33,044 nt of DNA from Clostridiaceae bacterium (GCA_012519925.1 JAAYPF010000233.1:1-33044); one strand, 5' to 3'. Shown: positions 14,101 through 23,710, counted from the first letter of the stretch. Translations and numbers: made by a program. Notes: a model not told the origin generated them from the sequence alone.

Positions 14101-16392
14101 GTGAGGATTGATATAAATTTATTGAATAAGGATGTAAATATACCTAAAGAGCTTATAGAAGTTGCTGATGGGGATGAACTCATTGCAAGAATTTTCTACA
14201 ATAGGGGTTACAAAAACCCAGATACAGTACGTCAAATGCTAAAGGATGAATACTATAATCCCACAGAGGTAAATGAGTTTGAAGGCATACAAAGGGCCGT
14301 TTACAGGATACTCGAAGCTGCTGACAAAGGTGAGAAAGTATGTGTGTACGGTGATTATGATGTTGATGGTGTGACTAGTACGGTTATACTTGTGGAATGC
14401 TTAAGCTTATTTTTAGAAAAGGTGATATACCATGTTCCTGATCGTTTTACAGAAGGGTATGGCATGAATTTAGAGGTTATAGAGAGACTTGCAAGGGAAG
14501 GGGTTTCTTTAATTATTACCTGTGACTGTGGAATATCCAATATAAATGAGATAAACCGTGCAAAAGAATTGAATATGGATATAATACTTACTGACCATCA
14601 CAATATTCCATCCGAGCTTCCAAATGCAGATGTGATATTAAACCCAAAGCTTCTTCAAGAGGGGCACAAGGCAAGAAATATCTCAGGGTGTGCAATGGCG
14701 TATTTTTTATGCCTTGCCCTTTTAAAGAGTAAAGGTCTTGAGGAAAAGTCGGAAGACTATTTAGATATGCTTGCTCTATCGCTTATTGCAGACGTAGTAA
14801 GCCTTAATGGAGAAAATAGATATTTACTTAAAAAAGCAATTCCTAAATTGTTTAATACAAAAAGGGAAGGGCTGGTAAAATTATTAGAGATAGCAAGCAA
14901 GACTAGTGAACTCAGCACTGAAGAGGATATTGCTTTCCAGATAGCACCTAGAATTAACGCAGCAGGTAGAATGGAATCGGCAAGGCTTCCCGTAGAATTA
15001 ATGCTTTGTAAAGACCCTTATAATGCAGGTGAAATGGCTCAAAAGATAGATTATCTTAATATAGAGCGCAAAAGGGTTCAACAGGAAATTATAGATCAGG
15101 CAATAGAACAGGTGGAGACAAAAAAGAAAAACAAGACAGTGTTAGTGCTCTACAGTGATTTTTGGCATCATGGAATTATCGGGATTGCAGCAGGCAGGGT
15201 ATGTGAGGTATATAGAAAACCGGCAATTCTCTTATCCCTCAAAGAGGATGGCAAAACGGTTGTTGGTTCTGCACGGTCTGTTGAGGAGATAAACATATAT
15301 GAACTAATTAAGGAATGCAGCGGTAAGCTTTTAAAATATGGAGGTCATTCCCAGGCAGCTGGACTTTCTCTTATGAAAGAGAATCTTCAGGACTTTGTTA
15401 GTGAAATCGAATTTCTTGCGGAAAAGAAACACTTCGTCAGTGATACAATAAGTGTTGATGTAGATTTAGAGCTTGAAATTGATAGCATAACTATGGAATT
15501 TTATGAAAGACTACTTACAGCAGGTCCGTATGGTGAAGGTTTTGAGGCACCGCTTTTTGTATCCTATGGTTTAAATGTTTTAAGTGACAGAAAGACTGAA
15601 AAGAACCATCACATAATGATATTAGAGGGGAAGAATAATACAAGGGTTTCTGCAGTCAAGTGGTTTGGTGAGGATAAATCGCTTCAGGGCAAAGTTTTTG
15701 ATGTTATCTACAAGATAAGCAAAAATACTTATAGGGGTAATTCTAGTATTCAGCTGACTTTGGTACATATGCTTGAAGGAACAGGAGAGATACAAAAGGT
15801 ATTTCGTGGGGATATTATCGATGAAAGGGGTATAGGTCTTAATATTTTAGGACAAAAATATGAAAAAGCCCTATTTTTCTATGAAGGTTTAAGTTCGAAA
15901 TGTTCTCTAGCTAAAACTGTTAATCGCTTTACTATTACAAAGGCTGATAGCCTAGTGTTATTATCTCCACCTCCTAATACAGAGATTTTTAGGGAAATTG
16001 TAGCTTTGAGTAATCCTCATAATATTATTATTAATTTTAGTATTATGCCCGATTACTCATTTAGAGGCTTTGTCACAAATCTTTTAGGTGTTATAAAGCA
16101 CACAGTGACAAAGGATATGGGAAATGGAGATGTTGAAGCTATCGCAATTAAACTTGGTGTGGAGGAGAGCCTCATAAAATCCGCATTAAGATTTTTAAAA
16201 GCAGCTGGTAAAATAAACTATCTCTTGAGTGAAGATGATACAAAGGTGTTTTTATTTAAAGGTGACGGTACTATAAGTGATAACATGGCTTTATTGGAAA
16301 AGCGATTAAGAAATGCCCTATTGGAAAAGAAGGCATATCAACAGTTTGTATTAAAAACCGAAGTTATTAACTTCAGGAAGTACTTAAAATAA
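14101..16392 (+). CDS. recJ: RecJ-type single-strand DNA 5'-3' exonuclease
   Basis: A 763-aa DHH/DHHA1 protein. It starts at GTG 14101, the base after the nuclease stop, with GAGGAG nine bases upstream inside the nuclease gene, so translation is coupled. Metal-binding motifs are VYGDYDVDG (D85-D87-D89), ITCDCGIS, LTDHHNIP (D165-H166-H167) and LSLIADVVSL. PRINAAGRME is the conserved RecJ motif, and KYGGHSQAAG (G414-G415-H416) is the DHHA1 signature. The C-terminal roughly 300 residues match the length and OB-fold-plus-extension layout of Firmicute RecJ. RecJ degrades single strands during repair and recombination. Chromosomal recJ usually sits elsewhere, near protein-export or purine-salvage genes, so this may be a second, system-specific copy; that is an inference to be checked on the full genome. 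Confidence 0.9.
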   Translation: MRIDINLLNKDVNIPKELIEVADGDELIARIFYNRGYKNPDTVRQMLKDEYYNPTEVNEFEGIQRAVYRILEAADKGEKVCVYGDYDVDGVTSTVILVECLSLFLEKVIYHVPDRFTEGYGMNLEVIERLAREGVSLIITCDCGISNINEINRAKELNMDIILTDHHNIPSELPNADVILNPKLLQEGHKARNISGCAMAYFLCLALLKSKGLEEKSEDYLDMLALSLIADVVSLNGENRYLLKKAIPKLFNTKREGLVKLLEIASKTSELSTEEDIAFQIAPRINAAGRMESARLPVELMLCKDPYNAGEMAQKIDYLNIERKRVQQEIIDQAIEQVETKKKNKTVLVLYSDFWHHGIIGIAAGRVCEVYRKPAILLSLKEDGKTVVGSARSVEEINIYELIKECSGKLLKYGGHSQAAGLSLMKENLQDFVSEIEFLAEKKHFVSDTISVDVDLELEIDSITMEFYERLLTAGPYGEGFEAPLFVSYGLNVLSDRKTEKNHHIMILEGKNNTRVSAVKWFGEDKSLQGKVFDVIYKISKNTYRGNSSIQLTLVHMLEGTGEIQKVFRGDIIDERGIGLNILGQKYEKALFFYEGLSSKCSLAKTVNRFTITKADSLVLLSPPPNTEIFREIVALSNPHNIIINFSIMPDYSFRGFVTNLLGVIKHTVTKDMGNGDVEAIAIKLGVEESLIKSALRFLKAAGKINYLLSEDDTKVFLFKGDGTISDNMALLEKRLRNALLEKKAYQQFVLKTEVINFRKYLK

Positions 16393-16406
16393 GGTTAATA
16401 ATGGCT

Positions 16407-17225
16407 TTACACAATATCAAGTATTTTGATTACACAAGCTGTAATATTGTCTGTTCCTAAATTGCCTAGTGCTAAATCAATCAGGTCTTTACATATAGTA
16501 GTACTAGTGTCGTTTATGGCTAGATGGAATTTTATTTCTTCGTTGTTTATAAAGTCTGAAAGCCCATCACTACAGACAAGATAGGTATCTCCTGTTAAAA
16601 CGTTTAATTCATCGGAGTAATCTGCCTCCATTGTACCGAGGGAAGGGTCTGTGCCTAGATATCTAGTGAGTATGTTTTTGCTTTTATGAAATCTAGCGGT
16701 ATGGCTGTTTAAAACTCCGAGACGTATAAGTCGTTGAGCCTCAGTATGATCCGTTGTGAGTTCTGTCAGCTTTGAACCACGTAATAGGTATACTCTACTA
16801 TCTCCAATATTTAGGGTCATTGTTTTGTTGCCACAAAATACAATAGATGTCAAAGTGGTGCCCATTCTTTTTCCTAAAGATAATGCTTGTTCATATATTA
16901 GTTTATTAGCTATTTTTATATGCTTATCTATAGATTCTTTTAGCTCTGATAATGATGTGCTAGTTGGAAAGCTGCTTTTATAGAATTCATCTAGAGCTTG
17001 AACAGCAAAAAAAGCTGCTTGTTCTCCAAATTGCTCACCGCCCATACCGTCACAAACAGCAAAGATGAATTGTTGGGCGGAAGTTATTGTCGAAAAACAT
17101 AGAGGACTGGTAATAGAGTCTTTTTTCATAAAAGCACCATTAAAATAAAAATTATCTTCATTTTTATTTAGGACCTTTCCTTTAGTTGTCATAACGGAAG
17201 CGTCAATTTTAAGCATTATACCCAT
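16407..17225 (-). CDS. PP2C-family protein phosphatase
   Basis: A 272-aa soluble Ser/Thr phosphatase. Metal-binding motifs are NKNEDNFYF (E23-D24), AVCDGMGGEQFG (D59-G60), GTTLTSIVF, LNIGDSRVYLLR, VCSDGLSDF, and a final DNITACVI. All acidic residues needed for the two-metal centre are visible. The start at 17225 has an AAAGGTGGTG site upstream on the minus strand. It lies 12 bases after the kinase gene and is surely co-transcribed with it, forming a kinase-phosphatase switch. Its 3' end faces the RecJ gene at a distance of only 14 bases. The substrate is unknown; the kinase itself is the usual one. Confidence 0.93.
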   Translation of the reverse strand: MGIMLKIDASVMTTKGKVLNKNEDNFYFNGAFMKKDSITSPLCFSTITSAQQFIFAVCDGMGGEQFGEQAAFFAVQALDEFYKSSFPTSTSLSELKESIDKHIKIANKLIYEQALSLGKRMGTTLTSIVFCGNKTMTLNIGDSRVYLLRGSKLTELTTDHTEAQRLIRLGVLNSHTARFHKSKNILTRYLGTDPSLGTMEADYSDELNVLTGDTYLVCSDGLSDFINNEEIKFHLAINDTSTTICKDLIDLALGNLGTDNITACVIKILDIV

Positions 17226-17237
17226 ACCACACCACCT

Positions 17238-19157
17238 TTAGATGTAAATCCATTCGTCATCAACATTTCCCTCCACTAGAATTTGAGTTCTATTAAGACC
17301 ATTTGGGCAGATTTTGTAAATCCTGTTATTATCGGTTTTGTTACAGTAATAGATCCAATCATCCACCACAGTGATAAAATCAGTATAATCATCATTGAGT
17401 TTTTCTTTATCAGATCCGTCGCTACGTATTCTATATAGTTTACTCATATCGTTTTTATTACAATAATAGATCCAATCCTTATAGATGTTTATATTACTTG
17501 AAGTATCCTCACAGATCATCACTGTTTTTGTTCCGGAAGTATTTATTTTGTAGAGTTTCATATGGTCACTTTTGTTGCAGAAAAATATCCAACCATCGGC
17601 TATGCAAAAATAGCTTGCTTCGTCATTTGAAATTTTTGTTTTTTCTCCTCCGCAAGTATTTATTCTATAAAGCCTACCCTTATCGCTTTTATTGCAATAG
17701 TATAGGAACTCATGGTATAAGCTTAAATTATATGCTTCGTCATTGAGCAATTTAATCTTTTCTGTCCCATCAGTTTTAGCTTTGTATATGCTGTAACCGT
17801 CAGATTCATTACAATAATAAATCCAATTCTGTTCCACATTTAAATACAAAGAGCTGTCAGCTATAACTTTTTTTCTATGGCTTCCATCTATATTAATACG
17901 ATAAATATGATCATTATCAGAGGAGTTGCAGTAATAGATCGATTTATCCACTATATTGATAAACCATGTTTCATCGGAAGTTAGCTTTATTATTTGGGTT
18001 TTGTCAGGGTTGATTTTATATAAATTGTGTTTTTGGTTAGGACACGATAGGTATATCCATTCCTCCATTGAACAGACGAGACTTCCGTTTACAATGTTGC
18101 CGGATATATGTGTGTGTTTGCTAATATCTGTGTTATTTAATATTACGGTTTCAGGAACAATACTCATAGTTTTTGGTGAGTTTACTTTTTTCTTTGGCAG
18201 GACAATCTTTTGCCTGTCAATGTAGGACATATCAGAGCATGCCTCTATTAAAGCCCTTTTAACTTCCTCAGGGGATACAAATCTATCAGAAGGCTTGTAT
18301 TCACATAGTTTAAGTATAATATTGCCTAGTTTTGGGTGTGCAGTGCATGGGGGTAGCATAGTTTCACCGAGTAGGCGTTTTTCTACAGCAATTTCTCTGT
18401 CTTTTATACGAAGCTCGGTTGGGAAAGGTGGCATAAAAGGATACCTACCATTATTTAGGAGTTTATAAAGTAAAATGCCTAAAGAATATAGGTCAGACCT
18501 TGTATCATAAGTTTCACCCTTATATACTTCAGGAGCCATATATAGGGGAGTGCCGCGAATTGAGGCAGAATAGCCTTTTGACAGTTCTCGTGCGATTCCA
18601 AAATCACCCAACTTATAGCGTTTGTCTTGTGATACAAATATATTTTCATCCTTTATATCTCTATGAACAATGTTCTTTTTCGAACACAGCTCTAGAGCAG
18701 CACATATATCTAGACCGATATTTACAACATCATCTATAGATAAATCTTTTTCTTCAATATATTTATTAAGGGGTGTAAGAAATTCCATCCTTATCAAAAT
18801 ATCCCATGCGATTTTGTCTGGATGTTTTTCTACAGTATGATCTTCATAACTTACTATATTACTGTTTCCCCTAAGGTTATAAAGCATAACAATTTCATTT
18901 GTAATACTTTTTACAGCATCTTCAAAATAATGCTTTAGTAGGTTTTCGTCATTTCCTAGAGTTGATATGGCCTCGCTGTACTGTTCTTTAGTGGGAATGC
19001 TCATGAGCTTTAAGGCGGACTCATATTTATAGCCCCATTCTTCTTTGAATATCTTATAGACTTTTCCAAAACTGCCTTGACCAACAAATTTCTCTATGTA
19101 CCAACTGCCCCAAAAGGGTTCATACCTTTTCACGTAGTCATCCTTTGAATAATCCAT
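17238..19157 (-). CDS. Ser/Thr protein kinase with C-terminal DUF5050-like repeat domain
   Basis: A 639-aa protein with a kinase domain at about residues 18-290: glycine loop FVGQGSFGKVYKI, lysine K50 in SALKLM, catalytic loop HRDIKDEN (D167), GDFGIARE, activation segment end GTPLYMAPEVY, and SDLYSLGILLY. After a linker, residues 340-635 hold about seven repeats of the form WIYYCNKSD..LYRI..DGS..K, a DUF5050/propeller-type fold that probably senses a ligand or partner. No membrane segment separates the two parts, which differs from PASTA-type PrkC kinases, so both domains are cytoplasmic. The ribosome site AGGAGG is 11 bases before the ATG. It forms an operon with the PP2C gene. Targets are unknown. 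Confidence 0.92.
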   Translation of the reverse strand: MDYSKDDYVKRYEPFWGSWYIEKFVGQGSFGKVYKIFKEEWGYKYESALKLMSIPTKEQYSEAISTLGNDENLLKHYFEDAVKSITNEIVMLYNLRGNSNIVSYEDHTVEKHPDKIAWDILIRMEFLTPLNKYIEEKDLSIDDVVNIGLDICAALELCSKKNIVHRDIKDENIFVSQDKRYKLGDFGIARELSKGYSASIRGTPLYMAPEVYKGETYDTRSDLYSLGILLYKLLNNGRYPFMPPFPTELRIKDREIAVEKRLLGETMLPPCTAHPKLGNIILKLCEYKPSDRFVSPEEVKRALIEACSDMSYIDRQKIVLPKKKVNSPKTMSIVPETVILNNTDISKHTHISGNIVNGSLVCSMEEWIYLSCPNQKHNLYKINPDKTQIIKLTSDETWFINIVDKSIYYCNSSDNDHIYRINIDGSHRKKVIADSSLYLNVEQNWIYYCNESDGYSIYKAKTDGTEKIKLLNDEAYNLSLYHEFLYYCNKSDKGRLYRINTCGGEKTKISNDEASYFCIADGWIFFCNKSDHMKLYKINTSGTKTVMICEDTSSNINIYKDWIYYCNKNDMSKLYRIRSDGSDKEKLNDDYTDFITVVDDWIYYCNKTDNNRIYKICPNGLNRTQILVEGNVDDEWIYI

Positions 19158-19774
19158 TGCAAAAGATACCTCCTAAGTACTTTTAGATGAGCTCTTCTAT
19201 TTCAATAGGATCAAAAAGCAAATATAGAATTATAACAATAAAAAAAACAAGATATATATAAGATAATGTCAATAAGATTCTATTAGGAGTGAAGTTCACA
19301 TATAATTTTAAATATATATATATTTTATCATATATGCATTATTTGAGTCAATTGAAGCACTACTTAATGTGCGAAAACAGTGCAAGTATCTTTTCATAGT
19401 GAGGACTCTTAATGCCATTTGTACAATATGCGTAATATTGCTAATAATTATTACTGCTATAATTTTCGAAAATTAAGTATACAGAAAAAAGTTTATGTAA
19501 AAAAATTATTGCGTTTGCATTAGAATTATGATACCATTTACTCAAATGATTTACTAAACCGGTTTCTTTAAAGAGATAAAGAGCTTTTAGGATAAAAAAG
19601 AGACAATATAAACAAGTACATAATAGATAGATAAAATATGTATTGCTGAGATATAACATACTAGGGAGTATAGCTTTTTTCAATTAAATGGTTTTTTCTA
19701 TATAGCTAAAAGGAAATAAACGATTTTTGGTGCAATGTTCAATGGATATTATGTGAATTTGTATATTGGTTTTT
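19158..19774. other. Long noncoding region upstream of the kinase and sugar importer
   Basis: No convincing gene is present. The only open frame (minus strand 19683-19441) has no ribosome site and an ordinary AT-rich hydrophobic composition. The divergent promoters of the kinase and importer operons must lie here, but no well-spaced hexamer pair stood out. The palindrome at 19556-19565 is the one site that stands out. Confidence 0.5.
19556..19565. promoter_or_regulatory. Palindrome AAACCGGTTT, possible LacI-family operator
   Basis: The perfect 10-bp palindrome with a central CG fits the general form of LacI/GalR-type operators, and it lies 340 bases before a sugar ABC importer. The wider context (TACTAAACCGGTTTCTTT) is partly symmetric. 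No regulator gene is in the window, so the call rests on form and position only. Confidence 0.4.
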
Positions 19775-19826
19775 AATTAGGTAATTTCAAAAAAGCTTTG
19801 CAATTATCAATTCAAAAATAGAATTT
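19775..19826 (+). repeat. Copy B of the 52-base dispersed noncoding element
   Basis: It is 81% identical and ungapped relative to 8298-8349. Here it lies directly in the leader of the sugar importer operon, ending 79 bases before the first start codon. The blocks AGCTTTGCAAT and TTCAAAAATA are the most conserved. Confidence 0.5.
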
Positions 19827-19905
19827 GATGTACTTTATGAAATGAGCGTTGCAAGAGTATTTTTTGAAGAAATCTTTTTTAAATACTTCGTGAGGTGATT
19901 AGAAT

Positions 19906-20886
19906 ATGTCAACAAGTACGAACACTACACCGGATATAAGCATCCAAATGGAAAAAAAGAGCTTATGGAAAAAATCGAGTTTTCTTAAAGAATTGGTAAC
20001 AAACAAAGCCCTATTTCTGATGTTGTTACCGCCATTTATTCTGATTTTCATCAACTACTATTTACCTATGATCGGTGTTGTCATTGCCTTTAAGGATTTT
20101 AACTATGCTGATGGCTTCATTAAAAGCCCATGGGCAGGTTTGAAGAATTTCAAGTTTCTTTTTATGTCTAATGCAGCATGGCAGATAACACGAAATACTA
20201 TATTATATAATTTAGCTTTTATTTTACTAGGATTAATTTTTGCGGTATTATTTGCATTAGCTCTCAATGAATTGAGAAGCAAGTTTGCTGCTAAGTTGTA
20301 TCAGTCTATAATATTTTTACCTTATTTTCTTTCATGGGTAGTAGTGGCGTATCTTGCACTTGCAGTCCTAGATCCTAATGGATTTTTCAACAAAACAATC
20401 GCTAGAGTGCTAAATATTAATACAATAGATTGGTATGCTTCGCCACAGTATTGGCCAGTTATATTGGTTTTGGTTAATCTTTGGAAGAATATTGGTTACG
20501 GTATAGTTATCTATTTAGCTGGAATCACAGGTATTGACCAAGAATATTATGAAGCTGCCATATTAGATGGTGCGGGCAAGTTGCAACAGATATGGTATAT
20601 TACAATTCCGTTTCTAGTTCCTTTTATGATTGTAACTACCATCATCAACCTTGGTAATATCTTCAGGTCTGATTTCGGTCTTTTTTATCAGGTTACGATG
20701 CAACAAGGGCTTTTAGCACCTACAACAGAAGTTCTAGACACGTACATATATAAGGCTTTGATCTTTACTGGAGATATAGGTATGTCCTCTGCTGCAGGGT
20801 TATATCAATCAATTGTAGGGTTCTTTACGGTGCTATGTGCAAATTGGATTGTGGGTAAAATCAGCGAGGAAAATAAAATATTCTAA
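19906..20886 (+). CDS. Sugar ABC transporter permease, LplB type
   Basis: A 326-aa membrane protein. A hydrophilic N-terminus of about 30 residues is followed by six membrane segments, the first being LFLMLLPPFILIFINYYLPM. The binding-protein-dependent permease motif EYYEAAILDGAGKLQQIWYI sits in the loop that contacts the ATPase. The order and lengths match LplB/YtcP-type importers of Firmicutes, which take up oligosaccharides or polysaccharide fragments. GAGGTGATT precedes the ATG. No ATPase gene is in the operon, as is usual for this subfamily, which shares an MsmK/MsmX-type ATPase encoded elsewhere. The substrate is not readable; a plant cell-wall oligosaccharide is a guess. Confidence 0.9.
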   Translation: MSTSTNTTPDISIQMEKKSLWKKSSFLKELVTNKALFLMLLPPFILIFINYYLPMIGVVIAFKDFNYADGFIKSPWAGLKNFKFLFMSNAAWQITRNTILYNLAFILLGLIFAVLFALALNELRSKFAAKLYQSIIFLPYFLSWVVVAYLALAVLDPNGFFNKTIARVLNINTIDWYASPQYWPVILVLVNLWKNIGYGIVIYLAGITGIDQEYYEAAILDGAGKLQQIWYITIPFLVPFMIVTTIINLGNIFRSDFGLFYQVTMQQGLLAPTTEVLDTYIYKALIFTGDIGMSSAAGLYQSIVGFFTVLCANWIVGKISEENKIF

Positions 20887-21015
20887 TTTGTATTACTTTG
20901 CTGATTATTTGCTTGGTACTTCAACAAATGAAATTAAATGCAATTTAACTATTATAGCATTTTAAGATATATTATTTGTTTAGTAAAATATATTATGCGT
21001 ATTTAGGAGGAAAAT

Positions 21016-21939
21016 ATGAAGTCAGAAAAAATACAATCATCTTCAAGATTAAATTCTATTTCACCGGTTACAAATATAGTTCTTAATACGTTTTTCATTA
21101 TTTATTGTGTTTTGTGTGTAGCTCCTTTGATTTTAATTTTCATGGTTTCTATTACAGAACAGACAGCTCTTGCAATTGACGGATACACTTTTTTCCCAAG
21201 CAAGATAAGTTTTGATGCATATAGGTATTTATTCAATGATATCGAAAAATTGTTAAGAGCTTATGGTGTTACAATTTTTGCTTGTGTTGTAGGTACATTT
21301 TTCTGTGTGACATTTACTATGATGTATTCATATCCTATATCTAGGAAGTCTTTTAAATACAGAAACTTTTTCTCCTTTTTCATATTCTTTACTATGTTAT
21401 TTCAAGGGGGATTAGTACCGTGGTATATACTTTATACTAAGTACTTGGGTTTGAAGAACAATTTAATTGCGTTGGTAATGCCAGCTGTCATGAATGCGTT
21501 TTATGTGCTGATTACCAAAACTTTTTTCTCACTCAATATACCTGATTCGGTATTAGAAGCGGCTAGAATTGATGGGGCTAGTGAGTTTAATATATTCTTT
21601 ACGATTGTTATTCCGATGTCTAAGCCCGTTATAGCTACAATAGCATTATTTGCATCGTTGAACTACTGGAATGATTGGTACCTTTGTCTCTTATTTATTA
21701 ACAATCCTAAATTCTACAATCTTCAATATTCTATGTATCAAGCTCTACGTTCTCTGCAGTTTTTGACTTCATCTTTGGCAACAGCATCAGGAAATACATC
21801 AAGTGCTTTGGCAAATGTACCTGGCGAGACATTGCGTATGGCTATGGCTATAATAGGGATAGGACCCATTGTATTTGCGTATCCATTCTTCCAGAAATAC
21901 TTTATAAAGGGTCTTACTATAGGTGCGGTTAAGGGTTGA
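21016..21939 (+). CDS. Sugar ABC transporter permease, YtcP type
   Basis: A 307-aa partner permease with six membrane segments. The EAA loop is SVLEAARIDGASEFNIFFTI, and the C-terminus ends KGLTIGAVKG, the characteristic tail of carbohydrate permeases of the YtcP group. AGGAGG is seven bases before the ATG. The 129-base gap from the first permease is AT-rich, with no clear terminator. It forms the second half of the membrane channel with the gene at 19906. Confidence 0.9.
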   Translation: MKSEKIQSSSRLNSISPVTNIVLNTFFIIYCVLCVAPLILIFMVSITEQTALAIDGYTFFPSKISFDAYRYLFNDIEKLLRAYGVTIFACVVGTFFCVTFTMMYSYPISRKSFKYRNFFSFFIFFTMLFQGGLVPWYILYTKYLGLKNNLIALVMPAVMNAFYVLITKTFFSLNIPDSVLEAARIDGASEFNIFFTIVIPMSKPVIATIALFASLNYWNDWYLCLLFINNPKFYNLQYSMYQALRSLQFLTSSLATASGNTSSALANVPGETLRMAMAIIGIGPIVFAYPFFQKYFIKGLTIGAVKG

Positions 21940-22026
21940 TTTTAGTATTGATTTCAACATTGGTAATAGATTGTTTTTGCCTCTGTTGATCAATTTATAG
22001 ACGTGACACATACTTAAGGAGGTATA

Positions 22027-23565
22027 ATGATGGTAAAAATCAAAAAGTTAGGACGTTTAATTTCTGCTGGTTTAGTATTGTGTTTGTTATTTTCAGGCTG
22101 TGGGGGTAAAGAGCCGAATGAACCTGGAGGTACTACCGAACCTGGTGGAAGTACCACAAGTTCTAATTTGAAACCCTATGAAATCAATGCGTATTTCCTT
22201 GCCCCACAAGTTAAAGATGTGGCATTGGTAGAAGCAGAAGTAAACAAGATTCTCAAGGAAAAAATTAATGCAACTATCAAACTAAACTATTATTGGTGGG
22301 ATAATTATCAGCAAAAACAGCAATTGGACGTGACTTCTGGTGAAAAGATAGATATTATGTTTTCTCCAAGTTGGTGGGGATTTAATGATTATGTAGCAAA
22401 ACAAGCATGGTTACCGTTGGATGATCTTCTTCAAGAGCATGGTCAGGATATTATTGCCAATATCGATCCAGCATATTTGAAAGCCCCAGTTATAAATGGA
22501 AAACTATACGCTATTCCTACATCAAAAGATATGTACGGAACTGGAGGATTTATCTTTAATAAAGAACTTGTTGATAAGTATAATTTTGATGTAAATTCTA
22601 TCACTAAGCCTGAAGATATTGAACCATGGCTAAAGACTATTAAGGAAAATGAGCCAGATATAATTCCGTTCTTGTCTACAGGTGGTGACCAGCAAGCATA
22701 TTTACAACAGGATTGGAATGTAAATGTTGGTTCAGTAGATGTCCCAGTAGGTTACGCAAAAACTGATGGGGATGTTAAGATAATAAATTTACTTGAAACA
22801 GAAGCTTCAAAAAGAATATTCAAATTAAGCCACAGTTGGTATAAAAAACAATACATAAATCAAGACGTAGCTACATTACAAGATGGAACTCCAATTAAGA
22901 AGTCTAAGAAAGTATTTGCTTGGACAGAGCAGTTAAAGCCTGGTAAAGCGGAAGAATTAGCGGCACAATACGGATATGACCTTGTTCAGGCAGATGCTTG
23001 GAAAGGTATTGAATATTATACTACCACTCTTGACTTGACAAACTCACAGTTGGTAATTCCTAGGACTTCTGAGGATCCAGCAAGAGCAATGATGTTCATT
23101 AATCTTCTGTTTAAAGACAAAGAGCTTAAAAATCTTCTTAGCTGGGGTATAGAAAACAAGCACTATAAGAAAGTAAGCGACAACCAGATTGACTTTGCTG
23201 ACGGAGTTAATGCTGATAACTCTGGTTACTATGGACTTGCACAATGGGCAATGGGAGGAAGCCAATTCCTTGATTACCTATGGGTAAGCGAAAGTGCTGA
23301 CAAGTGGCAGAAGATGGCAGAATTCAATGCCATTGCAAAGCCGATGAAAATTGTCGGATGGACTTATGACTCTAGTAATGTAAAATCAGAAATGGCAGCA
23401 CTAGCAACAGTTGGGCAGAATGAAGTGAAGCCGCTTTCTCAAGGAATAGTTGATTACGACACTTATTATCCTAGAGTAAAGGCTTCCCTTGAAGCTGCAG
23501 GTATTCAGAGAGTAATTGAAGATTGCCAGAAATCTGTTGATGAGTTTATAAAATCAACGAAATAG
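22027..23565 (+). CDS. Extracellular sugar-binding lipoprotein with DUF3502 C-terminus
   Basis: A 512-aa solute-binding protein of the ABC importer. The N-terminus has a basic region, a hydrophobic stretch and the lipobox LFSGC (C25), so the mature protein is lipid-anchored outside the membrane. A flexible Gly/Thr/Pro linker follows. The body is a cluster-D type periplasmic-binding fold (for example GGFIFNKELVDKYNFD and NSQLVIPRTSEDPARAMMF), and the last 150 residues fit DUF3502, which is common in LplA-like proteins. AAGGAGG lies four bases before the first ATG and seven before the second (22030), so either may be used. It captures the sugar for the two permeases upstream. Confidence 0.92.
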   Translation: MMVKIKKLGRLISAGLVLCLLFSGCGGKEPNEPGGTTEPGGSTTSSNLKPYEINAYFLAPQVKDVALVEAEVNKILKEKINATIKLNYYWWDNYQQKQQLDVTSGEKIDIMFSPSWWGFNDYVAKQAWLPLDDLLQEHGQDIIANIDPAYLKAPVINGKLYAIPTSKDMYGTGGFIFNKELVDKYNFDVNSITKPEDIEPWLKTIKENEPDIIPFLSTGGDQQAYLQQDWNVNVGSVDVPVGYAKTDGDVKIINLLETEASKRIFKLSHSWYKKQYINQDVATLQDGTPIKKSKKVFAWTEQLKPGKAEELAAQYGYDLVQADAWKGIEYYTTTLDLTNSQLVIPRTSEDPARAMMFINLLFKDKELKNLLSWGIENKHYKKVSDNQIDFADGVNADNSGYYGLAQWAMGGSQFLDYLWVSESADKWQKMAEFNAIAKPMKIVGWTYDSSNVKSEMAALATVGQNEVKPLSQGIVDYDTYYPRVKASLEAAGIQRVIEDCQKSVDEFIKSTK

Positions 23566-23602
23566 AGAGTAATTAATTAAGTGATATTTTTTGTTCCCAT
23601 AT

Positions 23603-23710
23603 TATAATAAACCTATGAGTGCACTTAGAAAACGAATGTATGGACTTACAAAAACATATAAATATGTGATTGTTAGATTTAAGTTTTATGAGTGCACTCA
23701 TAGTGATTTT
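23603..23710 (+). ncRNA. Candidate structured small RNA or operator pair
   Basis: CTATGAGTGCACT (23613-23625) and AGTGCACTCATAG (23691-23703) are perfect 13-bp inverted arms enclosing 65 bases with a further CATAT/ATATG stem. TATAAT at 23603-23608 would start transcription at the first arm, and GATTTTT follows the second. The second arm lies inside a 14-bp palindrome (ATGAGTGCACTCAT), so two operator sites for a dimeric regulator are an alternative reading. There is no good -35 box. Confidence 0.4.

Noticed and set aside
19441-19683. Minus-strand 80-aa open frame upstream of the importer
   Set aside because: It has no ribosome site, AT-driven hydrophobic composition and no family resemblance; it lies across the probable operator.
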